Assembly (NCBI RefSeq): GCF_049059935.1
Contig: NZ_JBMGQR010000084.1
Coordinates: 1 to 16,783 of the forward strand
Direction: 5' to 3'
Length of the DNA stretch: 16,783 bases
Origin: JAURVT01 sp049059935
GTDB lineage: Bacteria > Actinomycetota > Actinomycetes > Propionibacteriales > Nocardioidaceae
Numbering within the stretch: the stretch's first letter is position 1; each line of letters starts with the position of its first letter. A program made the translations under genes and the position numbers. The notes under the pieces are model-generated. The model did not search any database and was not told the origin of the DNA. It worked only from the letters and a program-made list of their open reading frames with translations. This document shows positions 5,702-12,730 of the stretch, in pieces.

Positions 5702-6762
5702 TCAGGACGTCCTGGCGGTGGTGACCTCGGGCCCGGCGTCGCGGGCGTCGGACGGGAGCCGCTGGGTGCGCAGGAAGCGCCACGCGACGACGGCCAGCGG
5801 CGTGCCGCCGAGCACCCGGGTGGTGGGCACGCGGTGCAGCCCGCCGTCGATCTTCACCAGCGACACCGGGTGGCCGGTGGTGCAGTCGGCCCACGTCACC
5901 TGACGCACGCCGCGCCCGAGGCGGACCTGGCGGGGCTGCCCCTCGCAGCCGTTGACGATCGCCTGGTTGCGGATCCACCGCGAGATGCGGGGCAGCCGCA
6001 CGTCGCCGAACTCCGGGGGGAGGCGGCCACCGAGGTAGGGGATGACGCGGTCGCCGGTGCCGTGCAGCTCGAGCAGCGAGATCGGCTTGCCGACGCAGCC
6101 GGCCGCGCGGTCGTAGAAGGCGCCGGAGATCGCGACGACGGCGGCGATCCGGTCGGGCATCGCGCACGTGGCGGTCACGGCCATGCCACCACCGTTGGAG
6201 TGGCCGAGCGCGTAGACGCGGTCGCGGTCGACGCAGAAGCCGCGCTGGACGCGGTCGATCAGGGCCCGCGTCATCGCGACGTCGTCGACGCCGGGACGCG
6301 CCTGGGGGCCGATCTGCCAGTCGAGCCGGCCCACCTGGTTGACGACGCCCTCGGGGTAGGCGACGAGCACGGGCAGCCCGGACAGGCCGGTGTCGGCCTC
6401 GAGGAGCGCGCCGCTGCGGTGTCGTCCGTGGAACGCGACGAGCAGCGGCGTGGGCACGTCGGGCGAGTAGCTGGACGGCACGTGCAGGCGGAACGACCGC
6501 GGCTGCCCGTCGACGACGAGCGGCACCACGCTCGTCCGTCCGAGCGGCAGCGCCGCCGGCACCGAGCAGCCGCGGCTGACGTCGGTGGCCTCGGAGGCGG
6601 TGCGGGCGACGTCCTGCGCGAGCCGCGACACCGAGACGACGGGGTCGGGGGCGTCGGCCCGCGGGCGAGACCGGAGGACACGGCGTCGACGGCCAGCAGC
6701 ACCAGGACCACGGCGACGGCCGCGAGCGCGGGGAGCCCGAGACGGCGTCTCGTCGTCTGCAC
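5702..6762 (-). CDS. Secreted PHB-depolymerase/feruloyl-esterase-family hydrolase (LpqC-like), with apparent one-base frameshift near the N-terminus
   Basis: An alpha/beta-hydrolase predicted to cleave esters outside the cell. The catalytic frame contains LLVAFHGRH (oxyanion region), the nucleophile elbow GHSNGGGMA (around 6186-6206), LHGTGDRVIPY with the likely acid Asp, and DGGLHRVP with the likely His. The proper start appears to be GTG at 6762 with GGGGGAGG (6774..6767) before it. It encodes a classic signal sequence: MQTTRRRLGLPALAAVAVV, then a hydrophobic stretch to about LARG. That frame loses family similarity near 6660, where the hydrolase continues in another frame (ADAPDPVVSV...). 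One missing G in the run at 6660..6658 would join them into a protein of about 353 residues. The alternative in-frame start at 6781 gives an arginine-rich, non-signal N-terminus. Either the export signal is lost in this strain or the sequence has an indel error. Confidence 0.8.
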
Positions 6763-6810
6763 CTGGCCTCCCCCGCCGCATCGTCCCGTGCGTCCGCGCG
6801 GGTCCCGCAG

Positions 6811-6816
6811 ATCCTA
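6811..6816 (-). promoter_or_regulatory. Candidate -10 of the esterase gene
   Basis: TAGGAT (minus strand 6816..6811) is a good TANNAT match about 49 bases upstream of the GTG start. This leaves a leader of roughly 40 bases containing the GGGGGAGG ribosome site. The -35 is not evident. Confidence 0.35.
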
Positions 6817-6902
6817 CGTCGGCCGGGGTCCCCCGACGGACGAATCGGACGAGCGGTGACGGGGGCCACGGGCGCCGGGTCGTGGAGTCGTCGGACGGCC
6901 CC

Positions 6903-6915
6903 TAGGGTGATGCGG
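6903..6915 (+). promoter_or_regulatory. Candidate -10 for a leaderless ATP-grasp operon
   Basis: TAGGGT (6903-6908) followed by 7 bases and GTG (6916) fits a leaderless start. An ATG at 6910 lies between them, but it would be upstream of the predicted transcript start and has no ribosome site. Confidence 0.4.
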
Positions 6916-8526
6916 GTGAGCCAGGCCCCCCGCGACGACCTCTTCGGTTCGTACCTCGACCAGCTCGACACCAGCACCTTCGACGAGATGTTCGCGGCCG
7001 AGGACGTCCGCGACAACTACTCCGCCGTGCACACGGCGTTCTCGGAGATGGACGCCACCGAGGTCCAGGCGCGGGCCGACTCCCTCGCCTCGTCCTACCT
7101 CGACCAGGGCGTCACGTTCGGCGTCGAGGGCGAGGAGCGTCCGTTCCCGCTCGACATCGTCCCGCGGCTGATCGAGGCCGACGCGTGGCGCACCGTCGAC
7201 GTCGGCGTGCGGCAGCGCGTCAACGCGCTCGAGAAGTTCCTCGACGACGTCTACGGCGCCGGTGAGGTGTTCAACGACGGCGTCGTGCCGCGCCAGGTGG
7301 TCACCAGCTCCGAGCACTTCCACCGCGTCGTCGCCGGCATCACGCCGCCCAACGGCGTGCGCATCCACGTCTCGGGCATCGACCTGATCCGCGACGGCGA
7401 CGGCGAGTTCCGCGTCCTCGAGGACAACGCGCGCGTGCCGTCCGGCGTCTCCTACGTGATGACGAACCGCCGCGCGATGTCGGCCGCCCTGCCCGAGGTG
7501 TTCGCCGACCACCGCATCCGGCCGGTCTCGTCGTACTCGCGCCAGCTGCTCGGCGCCCTGCGCGCCGCCGCCCCCGCGGGCGTCGCCGACCCGACGGTCG
7601 TCGTGCTCACCCCCGGCGTCTACAACTCCGCCTACTTCGAGCACGCCCTGCTCGCGCGCACCATGGGCATCGAGCTGGTCGAGGGACGCGACCTCGTCTG
7701 CCGCGGCGGCCGGGTGCACATGCGCACCACCCGCGGCCTGGAGCCGGTGCACGTCATCTACCGCCGCCTCGACGACGACTTCCTCGACCCGGTGCACTTC
7801 CGCGCCGACTCGATGCTCGGCGTCCCCGGCCTGATCAACGCCGCGCGCGCCGGCAACGTCTCGATCGCCAACGCGGTCGGCAACGGCGTCGCCGACGACA
7901 AGCTGCTCTACACCTACGTGCCCGACCTGATCCGGTACTACCTCTCGGAGGAGCCGGTGCTGAAGAACGTCGACACGTGGCGGATGGCCGAGCCCGAGGC
8001 CCGCGAGGAGGTGCTCGACCGCCTCGACGAGCTGGTGCTCAAGCCGGTCGACGGCTCGGGCGGCAAGGGCATCGTCATCGGCCCGGCCGCGACGCAGGGC
8101 GAGCTCGACACCCTGCGCGCCGCGATCCTGCGCGACCCGCGTGCCTGGATCGCCCAGCCCGTCATCTCGCTGTCGACGGTGCCCACCCTGGTCGAGGACG
8201 GGATCCGTCCGCGCCACGTCGACCTGCGGCCGTTCGCGGTCAACGACGGCGAGCGCGTGTGGGTGCTCCCCGGCGGCCTGACGCGCGTCGCGCTCCCCGA
8301 GGGCGAGCTGATCGTCAACTCCAGCCGCGGCGGCGGGTCCAAGGACACCTGGGTGATGGCCGACCCGGCCGAGGCCGCCGCGCCGGAGGAGCCCGAGCTG
8401 GGCCACCACGGGGTGGTCGAGGGCCTGCCGCCCGACCACGGCCCCGCGCACGACTCCGTCGAGGAGCCCGCCGAGCAGCAGCAACAGCAGCAGCAGAGCA
8501 CCACCGAGGAGGACGCGACGTGCTGA
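6916..8526 (+). CDS. Circularly permuted type 2 ATP-grasp protein (DUF404/DUF407 family)
   Basis: A 536-residue cytoplasmic protein, close to the usual length plus a tail. Recognisable blocks are the N-terminal DLFGSYLDQL...FDEM, the segment HVSGIDLIRDGDGEFRVLED followed by NARVPSGVSYVMTNRR (around 7366-7470), and LKPVDGSGGKGIVIGP (8038-8085), the nucleotide-binding loop of the permuted ATP-grasp. Family members are predicted to form amide bonds from a carboxylate and an amine using ATP, but the substrate is unknown. GTG 6916 is preferred (leaderless pattern); ATG 6910 would add two residues. The C-terminus ends in an acidic tail with seven consecutive glutamines (8476-8496), which looks lineage-specific. 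It overlaps the alpha-E gene by 7 bases. Confidence 0.88.
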   Translation: MSQAPRDDLFGSYLDQLDTSTFDEMFAAEDVRDNYSAVHTAFSEMDATEVQARADSLASSYLDQGVTFGVEGEERPFPLDIVPRLIEADAWRTVDVGVRQRVNALEKFLDDVYGAGEVFNDGVVPRQVVTSSEHFHRVVAGITPPNGVRIHVSGIDLIRDGDGEFRVLEDNARVPSGVSYVMTNRRAMSAALPEVFADHRIRPVSSYSRQLLGALRAAAPAGVADPTVVVLTPGVYNSAYFEHALLARTMGIELVEGRDLVCRGGRVHMRTTRGLEPVHVIYRRLDDDFLDPVHFRADSMLGVPGLINAARAGNVSIANAVGNGVADDKLLYTYVPDLIRYYLSEEPVLKNVDTWRMAEPEAREEVLDRLDELVLKPVDGSGGKGIVIGPAATQGELDTLRAAILRDPRAWIAQPVISLSTVPTLVEDGIRPRHVDLRPFAVNDGERVWVLPGGLTRVALPEGELIVNSSRGGGSKDTWVMADPAEAAAPEEPELGHHGVVEGLPPDHGPAHDSVEEPAEQQQQQQQSTTEEDATC

Positions 8527-9452
8527 GCCGCATCGCCGAGTCGCTGTTCTGGATCGGTCGCTACGTCGAGCGTGCCGACGACACGTCGCGCATCCTCGAC
8601 GTCCAGACCCAGCTGCTGGTCGAGGACCCGGGCATCGACGAGACCGCGTCGTGCACGCAGCTGCTGTCGGTCATGGGAGTCGAGGACTACGAGGGCACGG
8701 CCAACCGTCGCGCGATCATGCGCGTGCTGGCCACCGACCCCGACTCCCCCACGTCGATGGTCGCCTCGCTCGCCGCGGCCCGCGAGAGCGCCCGCCGCGC
8801 CCGCGAGACCCTCTCGACCGACATGTGGGAGGCCATCAACACCACGTGGCGGGCGATCGGCAGCGGACGCGTGCGCACCATGCGTCCGCCCGCGTTGTTC
8901 GCCTGGGTGCGCGAGCGCTCGTCGGTCATCGCGGGCATCGCCGACTCCACGATGAGCCGCGACGAGGGCTGGCAGTTCCTGATCCTCGGCCGCAGCATCG
9001 AGCGGGTCGACATGACGGCCCGCCTGCTGTCCACCGCGGCGCTGTCGGACGGCCCCAAGGTCGCCTGGCCCACCACGCTGCGCGCCGCCGGCGCCTACGA
9101 GGCGTTCCTGCGCACGTACCGCGGGCTCGAGGCCGACCGCGACGCCGCCGAGTTCCTGCTCCTCGACCGGCTGTTCCCGCGGTCGGTGGTCTACGCGCTG
9201 ACGCGGGCCGAGCGCAGCCTGGAGAACCTCGCGAGCAACGGCGGCAGCCGCGCCGGCTTCGACGACGAGTCGCTGCGACTGCTGGGCCGAGCGCGCGCCG
9301 AGCTGGAGTACCGCCCGCTCGCCGACGTCGTGTTCGACCTGCCGGTGGAGATGGAGCGCCTGCAGCGCAGCTGCTCCAACGCCACCGACGCGATCACGCA
9401 CCGGTACTTCTCCACCGAGACACCCATGAGCTGGCTGGGAGGCGCGCGCTGA
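8520..9452 (+). CDS. Alpha-E domain-containing protein (DUF403)
   Basis: A 310-residue, largely alpha-helical protein beginning MLSRIAESLFWIGRYVERAD, the hallmark start of DUF403. Other typical segments are ARESARRARETLSTDMWEAINTTW, DEGWQFLILGRSIERVDMTARLL and PRSVVYALTRAERSL. The GTG start at 8520 lies inside the end of the ATP-grasp gene, with GAGGAGGA (8506-8513) 6 bases upstream; an earlier start would remove this fit. The family is nearly always encoded next to the permuted ATP-grasp and is thought to act with it. No enzymatic activity is established. The stop overlaps the next gene's start (TGATG at 9450-9454). Confidence 0.9.
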   Translation: MLSRIAESLFWIGRYVERADDTSRILDVQTQLLVEDPGIDETASCTQLLSVMGVEDYEGTANRRAIMRVLATDPDSPTSMVASLAAARESARRARETLSTDMWEAINTTWRAIGSGRVRTMRPPALFAWVRERSSVIAGIADSTMSRDEGWQFLILGRSIERVDMTARLLSTAALSDGPKVAWPTTLRAAGAYEAFLRTYRGLEADRDAAEFLLLDRLFPRSVVYALTRAERSLENLASNGGSRAGFDDESLRLLGRARAELEYRPLADVVFDLPVEMERLQRSCSNATDAITHRYFSTETPMSWLGGAR

Positions 9453-10291
9453 TGCAGATGAGAATCGCCCACCGCACCGGGTTCACCTACGTCGACGGCG
9501 TCAACGCGTCCTACAACGAGGCGCGGATGACGCCGCTGACGCTGCCCGAGCAGTACGTGCTGCACAGCCGTCTCGACGTCACCCCGAACCCGTGGACCTA
9601 CACCTACAGCGACTACTGGGGCACCCAGGTCACCGCGTTCGAGGTGCACGAGCTGCACCAGGACCTCACGGTCACCTCGACGTCCACCGTCGACGTCGGG
9701 CGCCGTCCGGTCGAGCCGGCGGGCCTGTCGTGGGCCGACCTGCGCGACCCGGTGCTCGTCGACCGCCACGTCGAGATGCTCGACCTCGGGCCGCGGGTCG
9801 TCCCGCCGGACTCGCTGGCGGCCAGGACCCGCGAGATCGCCGCGGCCGCGGGGAGCCCGAGCGTGTTCGCGCGCGACCTGTGCGGGTTCGTGCACTCCGA
9901 GATCACCTACGTCACCGGCGCGACGCTCGTCGAGACCACCGCGGCCGACGCGTGGGAGTCGCGCACCGGCGTCTGCCAGGACATCGCGCACCTGGTGCTC
10001 GGCGGCCTGCGCGCCGCCGGCGTCCCGGCGCGGTACGTGTCGGGCTACCTGCACCCGCGCGAGGACCCCGAGGTCGGCGAGACCGTGGCGGGCGAGTCGC
10101 ACGCGTGGATCGAGTGGTTCGACGGCGACTGGGTGGGCTTCGACCCCACCAACGACGTCGTCCCCGGCGACCGCCACGTCGTGGTCGGCCGCGGCCGGTC
10201 CTACGACGACATCGCCCCCCTCCGCGGCATCTTCTCCGGCTCGGTGACCTCGGACATGGCGGCCGAGGTGCAGGTCACCCGCCTGACCTGA
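9452..10291 (+). CDS. Transglutaminase-like cysteine peptidase family protein
   Basis: A 279-residue protein with an N-terminal beta-rich bacterial transglutaminase-like domain (MQMRIAHRTGFTYVDGVNAS...). The papain-like core follows, with an intact triad: Cys175 in TGVCQDIAHL, His217 in ESHAWIEWF and Asp231 in GFDPTND. GYLHPREDP precedes the histidine, as is usual. Prokaryotic members of this group are more likely amide-cleaving peptidases than cross-linkers. Placement after the ATP-grasp and alpha-E genes, with a 1-base overlap, makes a ligase-plus-peptidase module. GGAGG (9438-9442) serves as ribosome site. No signal peptide is seen, so it is probably cytoplasmic. Confidence 0.9.
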   Translation: MQMRIAHRTGFTYVDGVNASYNEARMTPLTLPEQYVLHSRLDVTPNPWTYTYSDYWGTQVTAFEVHELHQDLTVTSTSTVDVGRRPVEPAGLSWADLRDPVLVDRHVEMLDLGPRVVPPDSLAARTREIAAAAGSPSVFARDLCGFVHSEITYVTGATLVETTAADAWESRTGVCQDIAHLVLGGLRAAGVPARYVSGYLHPREDPEVGETVAGESHAWIEWFDGDWVGFDPTNDVVPGDRHVVVGRGRSYDDIAPLRGIFSGSVTSDMAAEVQVTRLT

Positions 10292-10298
10292 GGCGTCG

Positions 10299-10371
10299 AC
10301 CGTTCACCAGGTGCTCCTGGTGAACGGTCGCGGACCACGGCAAGGTCGCCGTGGTCCGCGACCGTTCGCCG
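10299..10371. terminator. Twin, mutually exclusive hairpins between convergent genes
   Basis: Hairpin I pairs ACCGTTCACCAGG (10299-10311) with CCTGGTGAACGGT (10316-10328), 13 perfect pairs with a 4-base loop. Hairpin II has 20 perfect pairs: 10322-10341 with 10348-10367 around a 6-base loop. They share 10322-10328, so only one can form fully at a time. It lies 7 bases after the transglutaminase stop and just beyond the convergent MOSC stop, and can serve both transcripts. Confidence 0.7.
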
Positions 10372-10378
10372 TGGTTCG

Positions 10379-10927
10379 TCAGAGCGGGAGCGTCGCGAGG
10401 TCGACGCGCGTGCGCAGGACGGCGGGCCCCAGGCGCAGGACCCCGTCGCTCAGCGGCTCGCACCGGACGCCGCCGTGCCCGCGCAGCGCCCGGTGGCCGC
10501 CGGGGCCGAGGGCCTGGTCCATCCAGCCGCACGGACGCGCCGGGCGTCGGACGGCCAGCCGCACCTCGCCCTCGCCGCAGTCGAGCACGACCTCGCTGCC
10601 CACGAGCCGGTCGACCTCGATCCCGCGCAGCACCACGTTGCGCCGCGTCACCAGCGGGTCGACGGGCCCGACGACGCCGATGCGCCGCGCCGCCGAGACC
10701 ACCGCCGCCTCGTCGACCAGCGTGACGGCGGCGTGCGCGTGGGCGCGGCGTCCGAAGTACCGGTCGCCCACGATGCCGAGCCCCGCCCGCACCTCGACGC
10801 GCTCGCGCACCTCGCCGTCCTCGGCGGGCGCGGGGCCGTCGGACGGGCGTCCCTCGTAGCGGTGGCGCCTCGACGCGAGCAGCCCGACGACCTCGACGTC
10901 GTAGGCCAGCTCCTCGACCTGCGTCAC
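10379..10927 (-). CDS. MOSC domain-containing protein
   Basis: A 182-residue stand-alone MOSC protein, related to the C-terminal domain of molybdenum-cofactor sulfurase; such domains are thought to carry sulfur on a conserved cysteine to metal-sulfur or modified targets. Visible landmarks are VRAGLGIVGDRYFGR, AVTLVDEAAV, TRRNVVLRGIEVDRLVGSEV and RPARPCGWMDQALGPG, with the conserved cysteine in RPC, then GHGGVRCEPLSDGVLRLG. The GTG start at 10927 overlaps the stop of the symporter gene (GTGA), indicating translational coupling. No separate Shine-Dalgarno is convincing. The link between a MOSC protein and a BASS-type carrier is unclear from sequence alone. Confidence 0.86.
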   Translation of the reverse strand: MTQVEELAYDVEVVGLLASRRHRYEGRPSDGPAPAEDGEVRERVEVRAGLGIVGDRYFGRRAHAHAAVTLVDEAAVVSAARRIGVVGPVDPLVTRRNVVLRGIEVDRLVGSEVVLDCGEGEVRLAVRRPARPCGWMDQALGPGGHRALRGHGGVRCEPLSDGVLRLGPAVLRTRVDLATLPL

Positions 10928-11877
10928 GCGTCGACGCGCTCGGCCGGGACGGACGGGTGCCGCGACCACCAGCCGGCGAGCAGCGAGCCCGACACGTTGT
11001 GCCAGACCGAGAAGATCGCGGCGGGCAGCGCCGCGGCCGGACCGAACTGCCCGGCGGCCAGGCCTGCCGCCAGGCCGGAGTTCTGCATGCCGACCTCCAT
11101 GCTGACCGCCCGCCGCGCCGGCTCGTCGAGACCCGCCGCGCGGGCCGCCCCGTAGCCGAGGCCGAAGCCGAGCACGTTGTGCAGCACCACCACGACGACG
11201 ACGGTGAAGCCGCTGGTGAGCAGCGTGCTCGCGCTGCCGGCGACGACCGCCAGCACCACCAGCGTGATCCCGGTGACCGACACCAGGGGCAGGACCCCGA
11301 CGGCGCGGTCGACGGCCCGCGGCGCGAACCGTCGCAGCAGCACGCCGAGCGCGACGGGCACCAGCACGATCTGCAGGATCGACACGAACAGCCCGCCGGT
11401 GTCGACGGGCAGGAACCGGCCGGCCAGGCCCAGCACCAGCAGCGGGGTGAGGATCGGCGCGAGCACCGTCGAGAAGGTCGCGATCGAGACGGCCAGCGCG
11501 GTGTCGCCCCGGGCCAGGAACACCATCACGTTGGAGGCGGTGCCGCTCGGTGCCGCCCCGACCAGCACGACGCCCGCCGCGAGCGCGGGCGGCAGCTGGA
11601 ACGCCAGCGCCAGGCCGAGCCCGAGCAGCGGCATGATCGCGTAGTGGGCCACCACGCCGATGACGAGCGCGACGGGCCGCCTGACCACGAACACGAAGTC
11701 CTCGGTGCGCAGCGTCATGCCCATGCCGAGCATGATCAGCGCGAGCAGCCAGGGCACGGCGGGCTCGAGGGCGGTGAACGGGGTCGGTGCCGCGACGGCC
11801 ACCGCCCCCGCGGCGACGACGACCACCGGGAACCACGTCCCGGTCCTCTGGCTGACGGTCTCCAGCCGGCTGCTCAC
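10924..11877 (-). CDS. Bile acid:sodium symporter (BASS/SBF) family transporter
   Basis: A 317-residue membrane protein with about ten hydrophobic segments. Family features are MLGMGMTLRTEDF (around residue 50), VLVGAAPSGTASNVMVFLARGD (about 103-124), and SMEVGMQNSGLAAGLA near the C-terminus, whose Glu and Gln match the conserved sodium-site residues. In bacteria the substrate is seldom bile acid; small organic acids or pantoate-like compounds are possible, and I infer no specific substrate. The GTG start has AGGAG (11891..11887) upstream. The gene leads a two-gene minus-strand operon with the MOSC gene and diverges from the lipoprotein gene across about 135 bases. Confidence 0.88.
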   Translation of the reverse strand: MSSRLETVSQRTGTWFPVVVVAAGAVAVAAPTPFTALEPAVPWLLALIMLGMGMTLRTEDFVFVVRRPVALVIGVVAHYAIMPLLGLGLALAFQLPPALAAGVVLVGAAPSGTASNVMVFLARGDTALAVSIATFSTVLAPILTPLLVLGLAGRFLPVDTGGLFVSILQIVLVPVALGVLLRRFAPRAVDRAVGVLPLVSVTGITLVVLAVVAGSASTLLTSGFTVVVVVVLHNVLGFGLGYGAARAAGLDEPARRAVSMEVGMQNSGLAAGLAAGQFGPAAALPAAIFSVWHNVSGSLLAGWWSRHPSVPAERVDA

Positions 11878-11999
11878 GTGCGCTCACTCCTGACGACGGG
11901 GGTCGTTGCCTGTCTCAACCTCCCTCGTTCCTACCCGGCGCCGCCCACGTCCGCACGGCCGGGGGTCGCCCTCGGCGCACCGGTGACCCCCGTCCGGGC

Positions 12000-12012
12000 G
12001 AGACTGGACCCC
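12000..12012 (+). promoter_or_regulatory. Candidate -10 for a leaderless lipoprotein transcript
   Basis: GAGACT (12000-12005) keeps the key A2 and T6 and is followed by 7 bases and then GTG, the same geometry as other starts in this window. The match is weak and no -35 is clear. Confidence 0.3.
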
Positions 12013-12594
12013 GTGCGCGACGGGCGAGGGGGTGTGGGTCGACGCCGCGGGGTCGCGGCCGTGGCGGGTGCGGTGCTGGCGCTGGTCCTCGCGGCCTGCT
12101 CGTCCTCGGTGGACCTGGGCGAGGACTGGTCGCAGCAGGACCCGGACCAGCAGCCCTTCGAGTCGCGCTTCATCTCCGACGAGGCCCGCCCGGTGGACGT
12201 GCCGACCGCCGACCAGAGCGTGGCGGTGCCGTCCATCGGCGTCGACGTCACCTCGGTCGCCTTCATCGACGAGCTGACGACCAAGACGGCACTGCTGGCC
12301 GGGCTGAACCCGGGCGGGGGCGCCGACCTCGAGACGGGCAGACCGCCGGACGGCTGGGAGATCGTGCTGGTGGAGTTCCGCGGCGCGGTGGCCGAGACCG
12401 ACGACCAGACGGTGAGGGCCGCACTGGTGCCGGGATCGAGGTCGGTCGACCTGATCCTCTTCACGCCCGGCCGGAACGCGGGATCGAGGTCGGTGGTCGC
12501 GGCGACCGTCCGACGCGGCGACCCGGTGGAGCTCCAGGTCACCAACGGCACCCGGACCGCACGGTTCGACGTCCGCGCCGCTGCCGAGCGGTGA
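12013..12594 (+). CDS. Putative lipoprotein of unknown function
   Basis: 193 residues. The N-terminus has a basic head (RDGRGGVGRRRG), a hydrophobic core and a lipobox LVLAAC around residue 32, followed by SSS. It is therefore predicted to be exported and lipid-anchored outside the membrane. The mature part is about 160 residues, acidic at first (DLGEDWSQQDPDQQPF) and then beta-rich. A pattern like VEFRGAV...LILFTPG...VELQVTNGTRTARFDV could be an immunoglobulin-like fold, which is a guess. GSRSV occurs twice, encoded by an exact 15-base repeat (12432-12446 and 12480-12494). I recognise no family. GTG 12013 is chosen because it gives a compact signal peptide; no ribosome site precedes it. Confidence 0.75.
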   Translation: MRDGRGGVGRRRGVAAVAGAVLALVLAACSSSVDLGEDWSQQDPDQQPFESRFISDEARPVDVPTADQSVAVPSIGVDVTSVAFIDELTTKTALLAGLNPGGGADLETGRPPDGWEIVLVEFRGAVAETDDQTVRAALVPGSRSVDLILFTPGRNAGSRSVVAATVRRGDPVELQVTNGTRTARFDVRAAAER

Positions 12595-12630
12595 CCGGAA
12601 AACCCGTCGACGCCGCCCCGGAGGCGCCCC

Positions 12631-12643
12631 TACCGTCACGGTC
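12631..12643 (+). promoter_or_regulatory. Candidate -10 upstream of the Erm/KsgA-type gene
   Basis: TACCGT (12631-12636) followed by 7 bases and ATG (12644). The predicted transcript would begin at this ATG, which opens a different short frame from the methyltransferase, whose GTG lies 22 bases further on. Confidence 0.4.
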
Positions 12644-12730
12644 ATGACGATGGTGATGGTCCGCCGTGCCCGTGCGACAGGGACGCGGGCAGCCGCGCCG
12701 GTGGGGATGGCACCCGCTCCGGCCTGACTG
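12644..12730 (+). other. Short overlapping ORF at the 5' end of the methyltransferase message (possible leaderless uORF)
   Basis: ATG at 12644 opens a 28-codon frame (MTMVMVRRARATG..., ending APAPA and TGA) in a different phase from the methyltransferase. It is placed exactly where a leaderless transcript from TACCGT would begin translation. It overlaps the first 20 or so codons of the methyltransferase. It may be a regulatory uORF, a chance frame, or a sign of a sequence indel. Confidence 0.25.

Noticed and set aside
6814..8484. 556-codon open frame opposite the ATP-grasp gene
   Set aside because: Low-complexity Val/Asp/Arg/His-rich protein with no domain. It mirrors the GC-biased codons of the real plus-strand gene, which has clear family motifs.
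8476..8496. Short tandem CAG/CAA repeat as a CRISPR or mobile-element sign
   Set aside because: It is an in-frame polyglutamine tract within the coding sequence, without spacers or flanking repeats.
10957..12012. Plus-strand extension of the lipoprotein frame upstream over the symporter gene
   Set aside because: The upstream part is antisense to a clear membrane transporter and is hydrophilic low complexity. The lipobox places the true N-terminus at 12013.
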